Assembly: GCA_017644325.1 (NCBI GenBank)
Contig: JAEPLS010000001.1
Location: forward strand, 806,001 to 870,000
DNA from: Prochlorococcus marinus CUG1438
GTDB taxonomy: Bacteria; Cyanobacteriota; Cyanobacteriia; PCC-6307; Cyanobiaceae
Direction: 5' to 3'
Length of the DNA: 64,000 nt
Shown here: in pieces, positions 37,288-45,947 of the stretch
Layout: each line of letters opens with the position of its first letter
Numbering within the stretch: the stretch's first letter is position 1
Notes under the pieces: generated by a model
The model's input: only the letters and a program-made list of their open reading frames with translations
Databases searched by the model: none
Told to the model about the DNA's origin: nothing
Position numbers and translations under genes: made by a program

Positions 37288-37293
37288 TATAAT
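37288..37293 (+). promoter_or_regulatory. Likely -10 element of the ftsH promoter
   Basis: TATAAT, a perfect match, lies 20 bases before the ftsH ATG, which would give a leader of about ten to fifteen bases. There is no clear -35 hexamer. Confidence 0.45.
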
Positions 37294-37313
37294 AAGTTCA
37301 AAATGCAAAAACT

Positions 37314-39176
37314 ATGCCAATAAGACAAGACGATAATCAACCTAGTAAAAGATTTGGAATTATAAATATTATTTTGATAGGTGTCGGAGCATTACTTCTA
37401 TTTAGTAGCCTTTTTCCTAATCAAAACATGCAAATACCGAGAGTCCCCTACTCTTTATTTATAGATCAGGTTAATGATGGAGAGGTCAAGAGAGCTTATA
37501 TTACTCAAGAACAAATTAGATATGAACTTAAAGGAGCTGAAGAAGGTTCCCCATCTGTTTTAGCCACAACTCCAATCTTTGATATGGATCTTCCCCAAAG
37601 GTTAGAAAATAAAGGAGTAGAATTCGCTGCTGCGCCCCCTAAAAAACCTAACTTCTTCTCAACTATTCTAAGCTGGGTGGTACCTCCTTTGATATTCATC
37701 CTTGTTTTGCAATTCTTTGCAAGAAGAAGTATGGGAGGAGGAGGTGCTCAAGGTGCTTTAAGTTTTACCAAAAGTAAAGCAAAAGTTTATGTCCCAGATG
37801 ACGAATCAAAAGTTACTTTCGCTGATGTTGCAGGAGTTGACGAGGCTAAAGATGAGTTAACAGAAATAGTTGATTTTTTAAAAAAACCTGAAAGATATAC
37901 AGATATTGGAGCAAGAATTCCCAAAGGTGTTCTTTTGGTCGGTCCTCCTGGAACTGGAAAAACTCTTCTATCTAAAGCAGTTGCAGGCGAAGCAGAAGTT
38001 CCTTTCTTTATTATTTCTGGATCAGAATTTGTAGAACTTTTTGTAGGAGCTGGTGCTGCGAGAGTAAGAGACTTATTCGAACAGGCTAAGAAGAAAGCAC
38101 CATGTATTATTTTTATTGATGAATTAGACGCAATTGGTAAAAGTCGTTCTGGTTCAATGGGGGTAGTTGGCGGTAATGATGAAAGAGAACAAACTTTAAA
38201 CCAACTTCTCACGGAAATGGATGGATTTGCTTCTGCAGATAAGCCAGTTATAGTTCTTGCGGCAACCAACCAACCAGAAGTCTTAGATGCTGCTTTACTA
38301 AGGCCAGGAAGATTCGACAGACAAGTTTTGGTAGATAGACCTGATTTATCAGGAAGAAAAACAATTCTTGAAATATACACAAAAAAGGTAAAACTAGCAG
38401 AATCTATTGATTTAGAGTCTATAGCTCAAGCTACTAGTGGGTTTGCAGGTGCAGATCTAGCAAATATGGTTAATGAAGCGGCTTTGCTTGCTGCAAGAGC
38501 AAAAAGAAAAAGTGTTGAACAACAAGACCTTAGCGAAGCTATAGAGAGAGTTGTTGCTGGTCTTGAGAAAAAAAGTAGAGTACTTCAAGATGAAGAGAAG
38601 AAGGTTGTTGCGTACCATGAGGTTGGTCATGCAATTGTTGGACATCTTATGCCAGGAGGTTCGAAAGTTGCTAAAATTTCAATTGTCCCAAGGGGTATGA
38701 GTGCACTAGGTTATACACTACAACTTCCCACAGAAGAAAGATTTCTTAACTCTAAAGAGGAATTAAAAGGACAAATAGCAACACTTCTTGGGGGTAGATC
38801 AGCGGAAGAAGTGGTTTTTGGTAAAATCACAACTGGAGCTTCTAACGATCTCCAAAGAGCAACTGATATTGCGGAACAAATGGTTGGTACCTTTGGAATG
38901 AGCGAGATTTTAGGCCCTCTAGCCTATGATAAACAAGGAGGCGGGCAATTCTTAGGTAATGGGAATAACCCAAGACGATCAGTAAGTGATGCTACTGCTC
39001 AAGCTATAGACAAAGAAGTCAGGGATTTAGTAGATGATGCTCACGAGACAGCTTTAAATATTTTGAGGAATAATTTGCATTTATTAGAATCAATTTCTCA
39101 AAAAATACTCAAAGAAGAAGTCATAGAAGGTGAGGATCTTAAAAATCTCTTAGCTGAAAGTAAAATGCCTGCATAG
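37314..39176 (+). CDS. ftsH: ATP-dependent zinc metalloprotease FtsH
   Basis: FtsH is a membrane AAA protease for protein quality control, in cyanobacteria including photosystem II repair. The 620-residue protein has two N-terminal membrane segments (about 16-33 and 118-137), Walker A GPPGTGKT beginning at residue 210, DELDAIGKSR, the SRH ATNQPEVLDAALLRPGRFDR, and the zinc site HEVGH at 435-439. It is one of the several FtsH paralogues expected in this group; which one is not decided here. Confidence 0.95.
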   Translation: MPIRQDDNQPSKRFGIINIILIGVGALLLFSSLFPNQNMQIPRVPYSLFIDQVNDGEVKRAYITQEQIRYELKGAEEGSPSVLATTPIFDMDLPQRLENKGVEFAAAPPKKPNFFSTILSWVVPPLIFILVLQFFARRSMGGGGAQGALSFTKSKAKVYVPDDESKVTFADVAGVDEAKDELTEIVDFLKKPERYTDIGARIPKGVLLVGPPGTGKTLLSKAVAGEAEVPFFIISGSEFVELFVGAGAARVRDLFEQAKKKAPCIIFIDELDAIGKSRSGSMGVVGGNDEREQTLNQLLTEMDGFASADKPVIVLAATNQPEVLDAALLRPGRFDRQVLVDRPDLSGRKTILEIYTKKVKLAESIDLESIAQATSGFAGADLANMVNEAALLAARAKRKSVEQQDLSEAIERVVAGLEKKSRVLQDEEKKVVAYHEVGHAIVGHLMPGGSKVAKISIVPRGMSALGYTLQLPTEERFLNSKEELKGQIATLLGGRSAEEVVFGKITTGASNDLQRATDIAEQMVGTFGMSEILGPLAYDKQGGGQFLGNGNNPRRSVSDATAQAIDKEVRDLVDDAHETALNILRNNLHLLESISQKILKEEVIEGEDLKNLLAESKMPA

Positions 39177-39201
39177 TAGAATTTAACTCTTCTTAATTAA
39201 A

Positions 39202-40134
39202 TTGATGCTAAAACCAAACAAGCTGGTTAATCCAAATTTTTTATCAAGTTTGGATGCCTCAACGGAAGAAGTTTTTTATTTATTGAGCCTTGCGGAAAAA
39301 TTTAAAAATAAAGATCTTAATATTGAACTAAAAGATAAAGTTTTAGGTCTAATTTTTGATAAGTCTTCTACTAGAACCAGAGTTAGTTTTCAAGTTGCTA
39401 TGTCAAGACTTGGTGGTACAACTATTGATTTAAATCCAACTACCTCTCAAATTGGTAGAGGCGAGCCCATAAAAGATACTGCAAGAGTTCTAAGCAGGTA
39501 TTGTGACGTGATAGCGATAAGAACTTTTCAGCATTCAGATTTAGAAGAGTATGCGAAGTGGTCCTCTAAACCTGTTATAAATGCCCTCACCGATTTGGAA
39601 CATCCTTGTCAAGCTTTGGCAGACTTTATGACAATTAAAGAGGAATTTATTGATCTTAGTAATGTAGTTTTAACATTTATTGGTGATGGTAATAATGTTG
39701 CAAATTCCCTTATTTTATGTGGAGCTTTAGTAGGAGCGGAAGTGAGAATTGCTTGCCCAAAAGGATACGAACCAAATAATGATGTTATAAAAAGAGCTTT
39801 AGAGATAAATAAAAATAAAAAAGATTCTTTAAAAATTATCAATGACCCTTATAAAGCTGTAATTGGATCAAATGTCTTGTACACAGACGTTTGGTCTTCA
39901 ATGGGTGAAGAAAATCAGAAAGAAGAAAAAGATAAAGATTTTGAGGGCTTTACTATTAATCATGATTTATTGAAGAAAGCTACAAAAGATGCAATTGTTT
40001 TACATTGTCTTCCAGCGTATAGAGAAAAAGAAATAACGAGTGAAATATTTGAAAGTAAGAATAATCGTATTTTCGAACAAGCAGAAAATAGACTTCATAT
40101 TCAACAAGCTCTATTGGCTTCCCTTCTTGCTTAG
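39202..40134 (+). CDS. argF: Ornithine carbamoyltransferase
   Basis: ArgF makes citrulline from ornithine and carbamoyl phosphate. The 310-residue protein has the carbamoyl-phosphate loop SSTRTRVSF near residues 54-62, HPCQALADFMT, DGNNVANSL and HCLPAYREKE. A TTG at 39202 precedes an ATG at 39205, and either may be used; the ATG is likely. It is 25 bases downstream of ftsH, and its stop is 25 bases before the first LexA box. Confidence 0.95.
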   Translation: MMLKPNKLVNPNFLSSLDASTEEVFYLLSLAEKFKNKDLNIELKDKVLGLIFDKSSTRTRVSFQVAMSRLGGTTIDLNPTTSQIGRGEPIKDTARVLSRYCDVIAIRTFQHSDLEEYAKWSSKPVINALTDLEHPCQALADFMTIKEEFIDLSNVVLTFIGDGNNVANSLILCGALVGAEVRIACPKGYEPNNDVIKRALEINKNKKDSLKIINDPYKAVIGSNVLYTDVWSSMGEENQKEEKDKDFEGFTINHDLLKKATKDAIVLHCLPAYREKEITSEIFESKNNRIFEQAENRLHIQQALLASLLA

Positions 40135-40158
40135 AACTTGCAAGTATTCTATTTAAAG

Positions 40159-40172
40159 GGTACAAATGTATT
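40159..40172 (+). promoter_or_regulatory. Second LexA-like box (one mismatch)
   Basis: GGTACAAATGTATT fits the cyanobacterial LexA consensus RGTACNNNDGTWCB except for T in place of C at position 13. It lies 16 bases upstream of the perfect box, so the two occupy the same DNA face within about one and a half turns. Confidence 0.55.
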
Positions 40173-40174
40173 AG

Positions 40175-40188
40175 AGTACATATGTTCC
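40175..40188 (+). promoter_or_regulatory. LexA box, perfect match to cyanobacterial consensus
   Basis: AGTACATATGTTCC matches RGTACNNNDGTWCB at every position. It sits just before TTG 40189, an in-frame start for lexA, and would repress lexA itself. A weak -10 (TATTCT at 40145-40150) upstream would place the boxes in the first transcribed bases. Confidence 0.8.
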
Positions 40189-40809
40189 TTGGTTAATTAT
40201 TCAGACGAAAAACTTACTGAGGCTCAAAATGAGCTTTATCAGTGGATAAAAGATTATGTAAGTAATTTTAAGCATAGCCCTTCAATAAGGCAAATGATGA
40301 GCGCTATGGGTTTAAAATCACCAGCACCAATTCAAAGTAGGCTTAAACATCTGCAAGATAAGGGCTTTATTTCTTGGCAGGAAGGCAAAGCGAGGACTCT
40401 TAAATTAGTTGATGAGATTATTGAAGGTATTCCAATTAAAGGATCTGTAGCCGCAGGGGGGTTAATTGAAACCTTTTCAGATGTTCAAGAAAATCTTGAC
40501 ATTACAGAAGTCTTTAAGAAAAAGGATATTTTTGCACTTAATGTTAATGGAGATTCAATGATTGATGCATGTATAGCTGATGGAGATATGGTATTGATGG
40601 AACCTATAAGAGATTCTTATTCTATTAAAAATGGAACAATTGTAAGTGCGTTGGTTCCAGGCTTGGGTTCAACATTAAAGTACTTTTTTAAAAGGGGGGG
40701 TAAAGTATTTCTGGAGGCGGCTAATCCAGCTTATGAACCTATCGATATTACTAATATAGAAGAAATTCTCTTCCAAGGAAAACTTTTAGCAGTTTGGCGA
40801 AAAGTTTAG
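40189..40809 (+). CDS. lexA: SOS repressor LexA
   Basis: LexA represses DNA-damage genes and cuts itself when RecA is activated. The winged-helix domain begins EKLTEAQNELYQWIKDYV, with HSPSIRQMMSAMGLKSPAPI. The cleavage site is Ala-Gly in SVAAGGLIE, the nucleophile Ser is in NVNGDSMID and the general-base Lys in GSTLKYFF; all three are present, unlike some cyanobacterial LexA proteins. The frame is open to TTG 40138, but two LexA boxes lie in that extra stretch, so I place the start at TTG 40189, giving 206 residues. No ATG is in frame. Confidence 0.88.
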   Translation: MVNYSDEKLTEAQNELYQWIKDYVSNFKHSPSIRQMMSAMGLKSPAPIQSRLKHLQDKGFISWQEGKARTLKLVDEIIEGIPIKGSVAAGGLIETFSDVQENLDITEVFKKKDIFALNVNGDSMIDACIADGDMVLMEPIRDSYSIKNGTIVSALVPGLGSTLKYFFKRGGKVFLEAANPAYEPIDITNIEEILFQGKLLAVWRKV

Positions 40810-41007
40810 TTGACATTTTTTTACTTAATTCTAAGTTTTAATCTTTAGTCCTAATCTTTAAAAATACTATGGTGATTTTAAATTGTTAGGAAAAATATTT
40901 TGTGATTTAACTAAAGTAATAAATTTTTAGCTTTAAAACTTTCTTACTTTCTCAGTTAGTGAAAAGAGTAAAAATAATAGTTTTTTTTTGAAATACAAAA
41001 TTTATTT

Positions 41008-42123
41008 TTAAATCTTCTCTAGTGATTCTTCAAAAATACTATTGTGTCTGAGAATCCATTTTTTTATATCAAAAAACTCAGTTGCTCTAATTCTTGATGC
41101 CTCTGACATATTTATTTTGTTTTCTATTATTTCTTTCATCCCATTTGAGATTTCATATTTTCCTGGTACTTTATTTTTTTTCCAATTTCCTGATACCTTT
41201 AGCCCTACTCCGGAATTTTTATCAACTAATTCTGGGGTGCCTCCGCTTTTTGAATATAAAATTGGCAATCCACAAGCCATTGCTTCTATCACTGCAGTAG
41301 GACAATTATCTTGATAAGACATGGTTATATATGCATCTGCCTGTTGGTAAATTTTAGGAGCATCTTTTTGTGTAAAGTTTTTTAGAAAATTAATATGTTC
41401 TGATAAATTAAGCTCATTTATTTTAGAAAATAAATATTTCTCATCTTCAATATATCCTGCAATTTTAAGACATATATTTTTGTTTTCCCTTAATGTTTCT
41501 TTCAAAGCATATAGAAGAGATGTAATACGATAATTACTTTTTTTCCTGATATTACCTGTAACTAAAAATGTGAAACGCGAATTATTAGAATCCTTCGTAG
41601 GAACAAAAAAGGATGTATCAACTGCATTATATAAAACTTCTCCTTTACCCATTCTTTTGCCGAGGAACTTTTCGGAAGTCCTTTTGCAGAAATATGATTG
41701 CCATAATACATAGTCAGCAAGGTGATATATTTTGGACATTCTAAGATTTTGTTTCTGCCAATCACCTTCAAACCATGCAGGATAAAAAACCCCATTTTGA
41801 TTAAGAATCACAGGCAATGATTTCTTCTTGATTAAATTAATCGCGGAATTATTTAAGTAAATTGAATTTGATAAAAGGTAAATTATGTTGAAATTAAATC
41901 TATGTTCTGGGAAAAAATTATTTAATTTTTGTATTTTTACCATTGGTCCTCCTTTATCACCTTGCCTTGCTCCTGCGTAGAATAATTTAGGGTACTTTTT
42001 TGAAAAATTTATCAAGCAATTTAAAAATATTTGAAAAGTAATGTATCTTTTCCATAAAAAAATAGTTAGCTTTTTATGGAACTGCCTCTTTAAAATCTTT
42101 TTTAAAATAGTTGTATTGTCCAA
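41008..42123 (-). CDS. Glycosyltransferase, GT4-like (GT-B fold)
   Basis: The 371-residue protein has an N-terminal part with IYLLSNSIYL and a C-terminal nucleotide-sugar domain with FLVTGNIRKKSNYRI, ICLKIAGYIEDEKYL, DAYITMSYQDNCPTAVIEAM and ACGLPILYSKSGGTPEL, the retaining GT4 EX7E-type region. It is likely to add a sugar to a polysaccharide or LPS precursor at the inner face of the membrane. Donor and acceptor cannot be read. It is the first gene of the surface-polysaccharide island and is transcribed towards lexA. Confidence 0.82.
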   Translation of the reverse strand: MDNTTILKKILKRQFHKKLTIFLWKRYITFQIFLNCLINFSKKYPKLFYAGARQGDKGGPMVKIQKLNNFFPEHRFNFNIIYLLSNSIYLNNSAINLIKKKSLPVILNQNGVFYPAWFEGDWQKQNLRMSKIYHLADYVLWQSYFCKRTSEKFLGKRMGKGEVLYNAVDTSFFVPTKDSNNSRFTFLVTGNIRKKSNYRITSLLYALKETLRENKNICLKIAGYIEDEKYLFSKINELNLSEHINFLKNFTQKDAPKIYQQADAYITMSYQDNCPTAVIEAMACGLPILYSKSGGTPELVDKNSGVGLKVSGNWKKNKVPGKYEISNGMKEIIENKINMSEASRIRATEFFDIKKWILRHNSIFEESLEKI

Positions 42124-42223
42124 AATTTATATTATACGATTTTCCTTATAAGGTTACTTATATTTTAGATCATAGGAAGTTTATATTAACCATCTATTTT
42201 GATTCTAATGTTTATAGATTTAT

Positions 42224-43615
42224 TTAAGGGCGAAGAATATCTAATTCTCTTGGTAAAAAACCCTTCAAGTCAAAAAAGAAGCCATTATGATCGATAATTT
42301 CTTCCCAATCATTTTTTTCTAATTTAAGATATTCTTGATGTGCTACGGTGCAAATTACAACATTATATTTGATATTAATTGGTACTTCATTTGAGACTTT
42401 AATTCCATAAGTTTTCATGAATTCTTTGCAGTCAGCAAGAGGGTCTACAACTGTTAGGTTTGTTTTGTATTTTTGAAAATTTTTAATTATATCTATAACT
42501 TTTGTGTTTCTTATATCGGAACAATTCTCCTTAAAAGTTATTCCAAGAATAAGAATTTCAGCCTTGTCGATATTTATACCCCTTCTGAAGATTTCAAGTA
42601 TTACTTGTTCAGTAACCCATTTACCCATATTGTCATTAATTTTTCTTCCGGCCAATACAATTTCTGGACAATAACCTAATAATTTGGCTTTATAAGTCAA
42701 ATAATAAGGATCTACCCCTATACAATGTCCTCCTACTAAACCAGGTTTAAATGGAAGAAAATTCCATTTACTTGAAGCTGCATCAATAACATCTAAAGTA
42801 TCTATTCCCATTAATTTGAAAATAATTGCAAATTCGTTTACTAAAGCAATATTTATATCTCTTTGAGTATTCTCAATAATTTTGGCTGCTTCAGCAACTC
42901 TAATACTATTGGCTTGATATATTCCTGCTTTAATTATTGACCCATAGAGATTTTTTATCCAATTTGAAGATTCAAGAGTATTACCGCTAGTGATTTTTTT
43001 GATATCTACTAAAGTATGTTTTTTGTCACCAGGATTTATTCTTTCAGGGCTGTATCCAAAAGCAAAGTCTAGGATATTTTCTTCGGAACCAATTTTTAGG
43101 TCTAACTGTTTTTTAATGATAGGAATACAAATTTCTTCTGTAGTCCCAGGAAAAACTGTACTCTCAAATATTATGATAGGTAATACTTTTTTTTCTTTTT
43201 TATTTAAATTGCGTTGCTTGATTTTTAATGCTTTACCAACAGTAAGGCACGCTTTCTTTAAGGGATCCAAATCAGGCTCTTTCAAATCATTAATTGGAGT
43301 TGGTACAGAAATAATAAATACATCGGCAGTTGATAGAGAGAATATATCTGAAGTCAAATCGTGGAATTTTATATTTGAAAGAACTTTATTAGAAATCTCA
43401 TTTGTTTTATCAATTCCTTTCTTTAATTCCTCTAATCGATCTTGATTAATATCAAAACCTATTATTTTTCTATCTAGAAAGTCTCCAGTTATATAGCAGT
43501 CTTTTTTCTTGGCCAATTCAATTGCCAAAGGAAGCCCTACATAACCTAAGCCAATAACAGCTATTGTACATTTATTTTTATCAGGGAAATGGTTTAATTT
43601 TTTTTTATTAGACAT
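42224..43615 (-). CDS. UDP-N-acetylglucosamine 6-dehydrogenase (TviB/WbpO-like)
   Basis: This is a nucleotide-sugar 6-dehydrogenase, 463 residues. The Rossmann motif IAVIGLGYVGLPLAIELAKK starts near residue 18, then VPTPINDLKEPDL, IFESTVFPGTTEE, the central INIALVNEFAIIF, the active-site Cys in GLVGGHCIGVDPYY, and ILILGITFKENCSDIRNTK. The DINQDRLEELKKGIDKT pattern is closer to Vi antigen TviB and WbpO (UDP-GlcNAc or UDP-GalNAc uronate) than to UDP-glucose dehydrogenase. The 4-epimerase gene upstream overlaps it by 8 bases. Confidence 0.85.
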   Translation of the reverse strand: MSNKKKLNHFPDKNKCTIAVIGLGYVGLPLAIELAKKKDCYITGDFLDRKIIGFDINQDRLEELKKGIDKTNEISNKVLSNIKFHDLTSDIFSLSTADVFIISVPTPINDLKEPDLDPLKKACLTVGKALKIKQRNLNKKEKKVLPIIIFESTVFPGTTEEICIPIIKKQLDLKIGSEENILDFAFGYSPERINPGDKKHTLVDIKKITSGNTLESSNWIKNLYGSIIKAGIYQANSIRVAEAAKIIENTQRDINIALVNEFAIIFKLMGIDTLDVIDAASSKWNFLPFKPGLVGGHCIGVDPYYLTYKAKLLGYCPEIVLAGRKINDNMGKWVTEQVILEIFRRGINIDKAEILILGITFKENCSDIRNTKVIDIIKNFQKYKTNLTVVDPLADCKEFMKTYGIKVSNEVPINIKYNVVICTVAHQEYLKLEKNDWEEIIDHNGFFFDLKGFLPRELDILRP

Positions 43616-44630
43616 TATAAAAATCTCTATACCATTTTATAAACTTCTTAATGCCCTCTCTAATTGGTGTATTAGGTTTGAAGTTTATCCATTCTTCTAA
43701 TTTAGTAGAGTCAGATTCAGTAGCTGCTACATCTCCTTGTTGCATTGGGAGTAAAAGCTTTTTAGCTTTTATCCCTAATTCATCTTCAATAGCTTCTATG
43801 TATTCCATTAGCTTTGTAGGATTTGAGTTTCCGATATTAAAAATTTTATGTGGAGCCCAGCTATTAGAAGGGTTTGGGTCGCTGGTATTAAATGATTTAT
43901 CGGCAGTCGCAGGCTTTTTCAGAAGTCTTATTAAACTTTCAACAATATCATCTATATATGTGAAATCTCTTATCATTTCACCTTTATTAAAAACTTTTAT
44001 TGGTTCATTATTTATTATTGATTTTGTAAATAAAAAAAGTGCCATATCTGGCCTTCCCCATGGACCATATACTGTAAAAAATCTTAATCCAGTAGCAGGA
44101 ATATTATAAAGATGGCTATATGCATGAGCCATTAGTTCATTCGATTTTTTTGTAGCTGCATAAAGACTAACTGGATGATCTACACTTAATCTCTCAGAGA
44201 ACGGCATGTTAGTATTACCTCCATATACTGAGCTACTACTCGCATATAATAAATGTTCTACCTTTGTATGCCTACAGCCTTCAAGTATATGACTAAATCC
44301 AACAAGATTTGACTCAATATATTCAGATGGATTTTCAATGGAATATCTTACCCCCGCTTGAGCAGCTAAATTGACTACTTTTGTGGGTAAGAATTTTTTA
44401 AACATCTCATCTATCTTTAATTTATCTCGTAGATCACCTTTTATAAAGGTAAATTTAGTTCCTGTCTTTTTTGAATTAATTTCTAATTGCTTTAATCTTG
44501 CTTTTTTTAGAGTTGGATCATAATAAGAATTTAAATTGTCATAGCCCACTAGATTAATACCCTCTTCTAGAATCCTCTTACCTAGATGAAAACCAATAAA
44601 ACCACCTACACCTGTAAGAAGAATCGTCAT
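43608..44630 (-). CDS. NAD-dependent nucleotide-sugar uronate 4-epimerase
   Basis: The 340-residue SDR protein starts MTILLTGVGGFIGFHLGKRI (the NAD-binding GxxGxxG) and has SSSSVYGG, then YAATKKSNELM (catalytic YxxxK), and RFFTVYGPWGRPDMALF. This is the pattern of UDP-glucuronate 4-epimerase and its relatives. Coupling to the TviB-like dehydrogenase (8-base overlap) suggests that it epimerises a UDP-HexNAc uronate to its galacto form, by analogy with TviB/TviC; the substrate is inference. Confidence 0.85.
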   Translation of the reverse strand: MTILLTGVGGFIGFHLGKRILEEGINLVGYDNLNSYYDPTLKKARLKQLEINSKKTGTKFTFIKGDLRDKLKIDEMFKKFLPTKVVNLAAQAGVRYSIENPSEYIESNLVGFSHILEGCRHTKVEHLLYASSSSVYGGNTNMPFSERLSVDHPVSLYAATKKSNELMAHAYSHLYNIPATGLRFFTVYGPWGRPDMALFLFTKSIINNEPIKVFNKGEMIRDFTYIDDIVESLIRLLKKPATADKSFNTSDPNPSNSWAPHKIFNIGNSNPTKLMEYIEAIEDELGIKAKKLLLPMQQGDVAATESDSTKLEEWINFKPNTPIREGIKKFIKWYRDFYNV

Positions 44631-44690
44631 ATTTATCTAATTAGGAAATATAATTCTAAACTCTTATAGTTATAAAACATAATTTGGTAT

Positions 44691-45842
44691 TTATTTTTCA
44701 CTTAATTCTTTAAGAGCAGGTAAATAAACTTTTTCCCAATGCATGTCTGCAACAACTTTCCAATCGGCTTTCATTACATCTGATCGAGCTTGCTTGATTA
44801 AATTATCTTTGGATTGATTACTTAGTATTTTAATACTTTTTTTAGCAATTTCTTCAGGTTCAAAACTTTGTACAAGAGCGCCATTTATATTATCTACTAA
44901 AAAATCACTTGCCATGCCGACATTTGTTGAGACCAATGGCACCCCACTTGCCATAGATTCAACAATTCCTTTTGGCCCACCCTCCTCTCTTGAGGAAATA
45001 ATATAAAGATCTAATGCATGATAATAATCAACAATTTCTTCATAACAATTTAAAAAGATATGTTTAAATTTAATGCGTCTATCTTTTAATTGATTTTTAA
45101 CGTAACCTCTCGCAGGTCCTGTCAAAAGAACTACTACAGGAAATTCTTTAGAAATCAAATCTACTGAATTTATAAATAAATCGGGCCCTTTTATATATTT
45201 TGGTAAGTTGCCATCTGACCAACCAATTCCATCTTTTTGAAATGATCCAATGACAATCTCATGATCTTTAAAACCCAGTTTTTTTCTAATTCTCTTTTTT
45301 TTTGTAATTGAAGGGACCGAAAATAAATTAGTATCAACGCCTATTGGTATGAGAGTTAATTTTGAATTTGGTATGCCCCAATTTTTTAATCTTTTCAAGA
45401 TTAGGGTAGAGGCTGTAATAACTCTATATAAAGAATCTTTTGTTTCAATAAAGTCATCTAAATGTTTACTTGCAGTTGTGCCATCTTCATATTTTCCATG
45501 AAAGAATGAAACCACATATTTATTTCTAGTAGAAATGAATCCCGACCAGTCAACCCACATGTATTGTGATCCAAAGTGAATTACTTTCTTTTTGGAGTTA
45601 ATTAACGGTATGTTGCTCAGTTCAATTAGGTTCTCTCCATATTTTTTATTAAGAGATTTTTTCATATAAATACCATCCCATTTAATGGACCAATTAGCTT
45701 TCTCTACAACAAAGTTAATTTTTGAATTATTTCTTTTTTTTGAATTAAATTTTCTTGATAAATAATGAAAAAAAAGTTTAAGAAAATTAAATATTTTTCT
45801 TATTGATTTATTCTTTCTTATTGTTTGAATATATATTTTCAT
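44691..45842 (-). CDS. Glycosyltransferase, GT4-like
   Basis: The 383-residue protein has a lysine- and arginine-rich N-terminus, then a GT-B structure: VDWSGFISTRNKYVVSFFHG (acceptor side), TLIPIGVDTNLF, and a donor domain with PVVVLLTGPARGY, DLYIISSREEGGPKGIVESM and GVPLVSTNVGMASD. The E-x7-E region (EEGGPKGIVE) matches GT4. Its product is probably part of the surface polysaccharide. Neighbours on both sides are sugar-nucleotide genes. Confidence 0.82.
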   Translation of the reverse strand: MKIYIQTIRKNKSIRKIFNFLKLFFHYLSRKFNSKKRNNSKINFVVEKANWSIKWDGIYMKKSLNKKYGENLIELSNIPLINSKKKVIHFGSQYMWVDWSGFISTRNKYVVSFFHGKYEDGTTASKHLDDFIETKDSLYRVITASTLILKRLKNWGIPNSKLTLIPIGVDTNLFSVPSITKKKRIRKKLGFKDHEIVIGSFQKDGIGWSDGNLPKYIKGPDLFINSVDLISKEFPVVVLLTGPARGYVKNQLKDRRIKFKHIFLNCYEEIVDYYHALDLYIISSREEGGPKGIVESMASGVPLVSTNVGMASDFLVDNINGALVQSFEPEEIAKKSIKILSNQSKDNLIKQARSDVMKADWKVVADMHWEKVYLPALKELSEK

Positions 45843-45947
45843 ATAAGTTTCTAACCGTAGGAATTAATTTTATTTTTTTTATATTCCATCACTAAAATTA
45901 TAAATTATTTAATGAATAATAAAATAGCTTTTAGAAAATAATCTTTA

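Noticed and set aside
40138-40188. Longer LexA start at TTG 40138
   Set aside because: The stretch contains both LexA boxes and lacks N-terminal homology expected of LexA; TTG 40189 fits better.
40810-40815. TTGACA as a -35 element after lexA
   Set aside because: There is no acceptable -10 at the right spacing, and no plus-strand gene follows.
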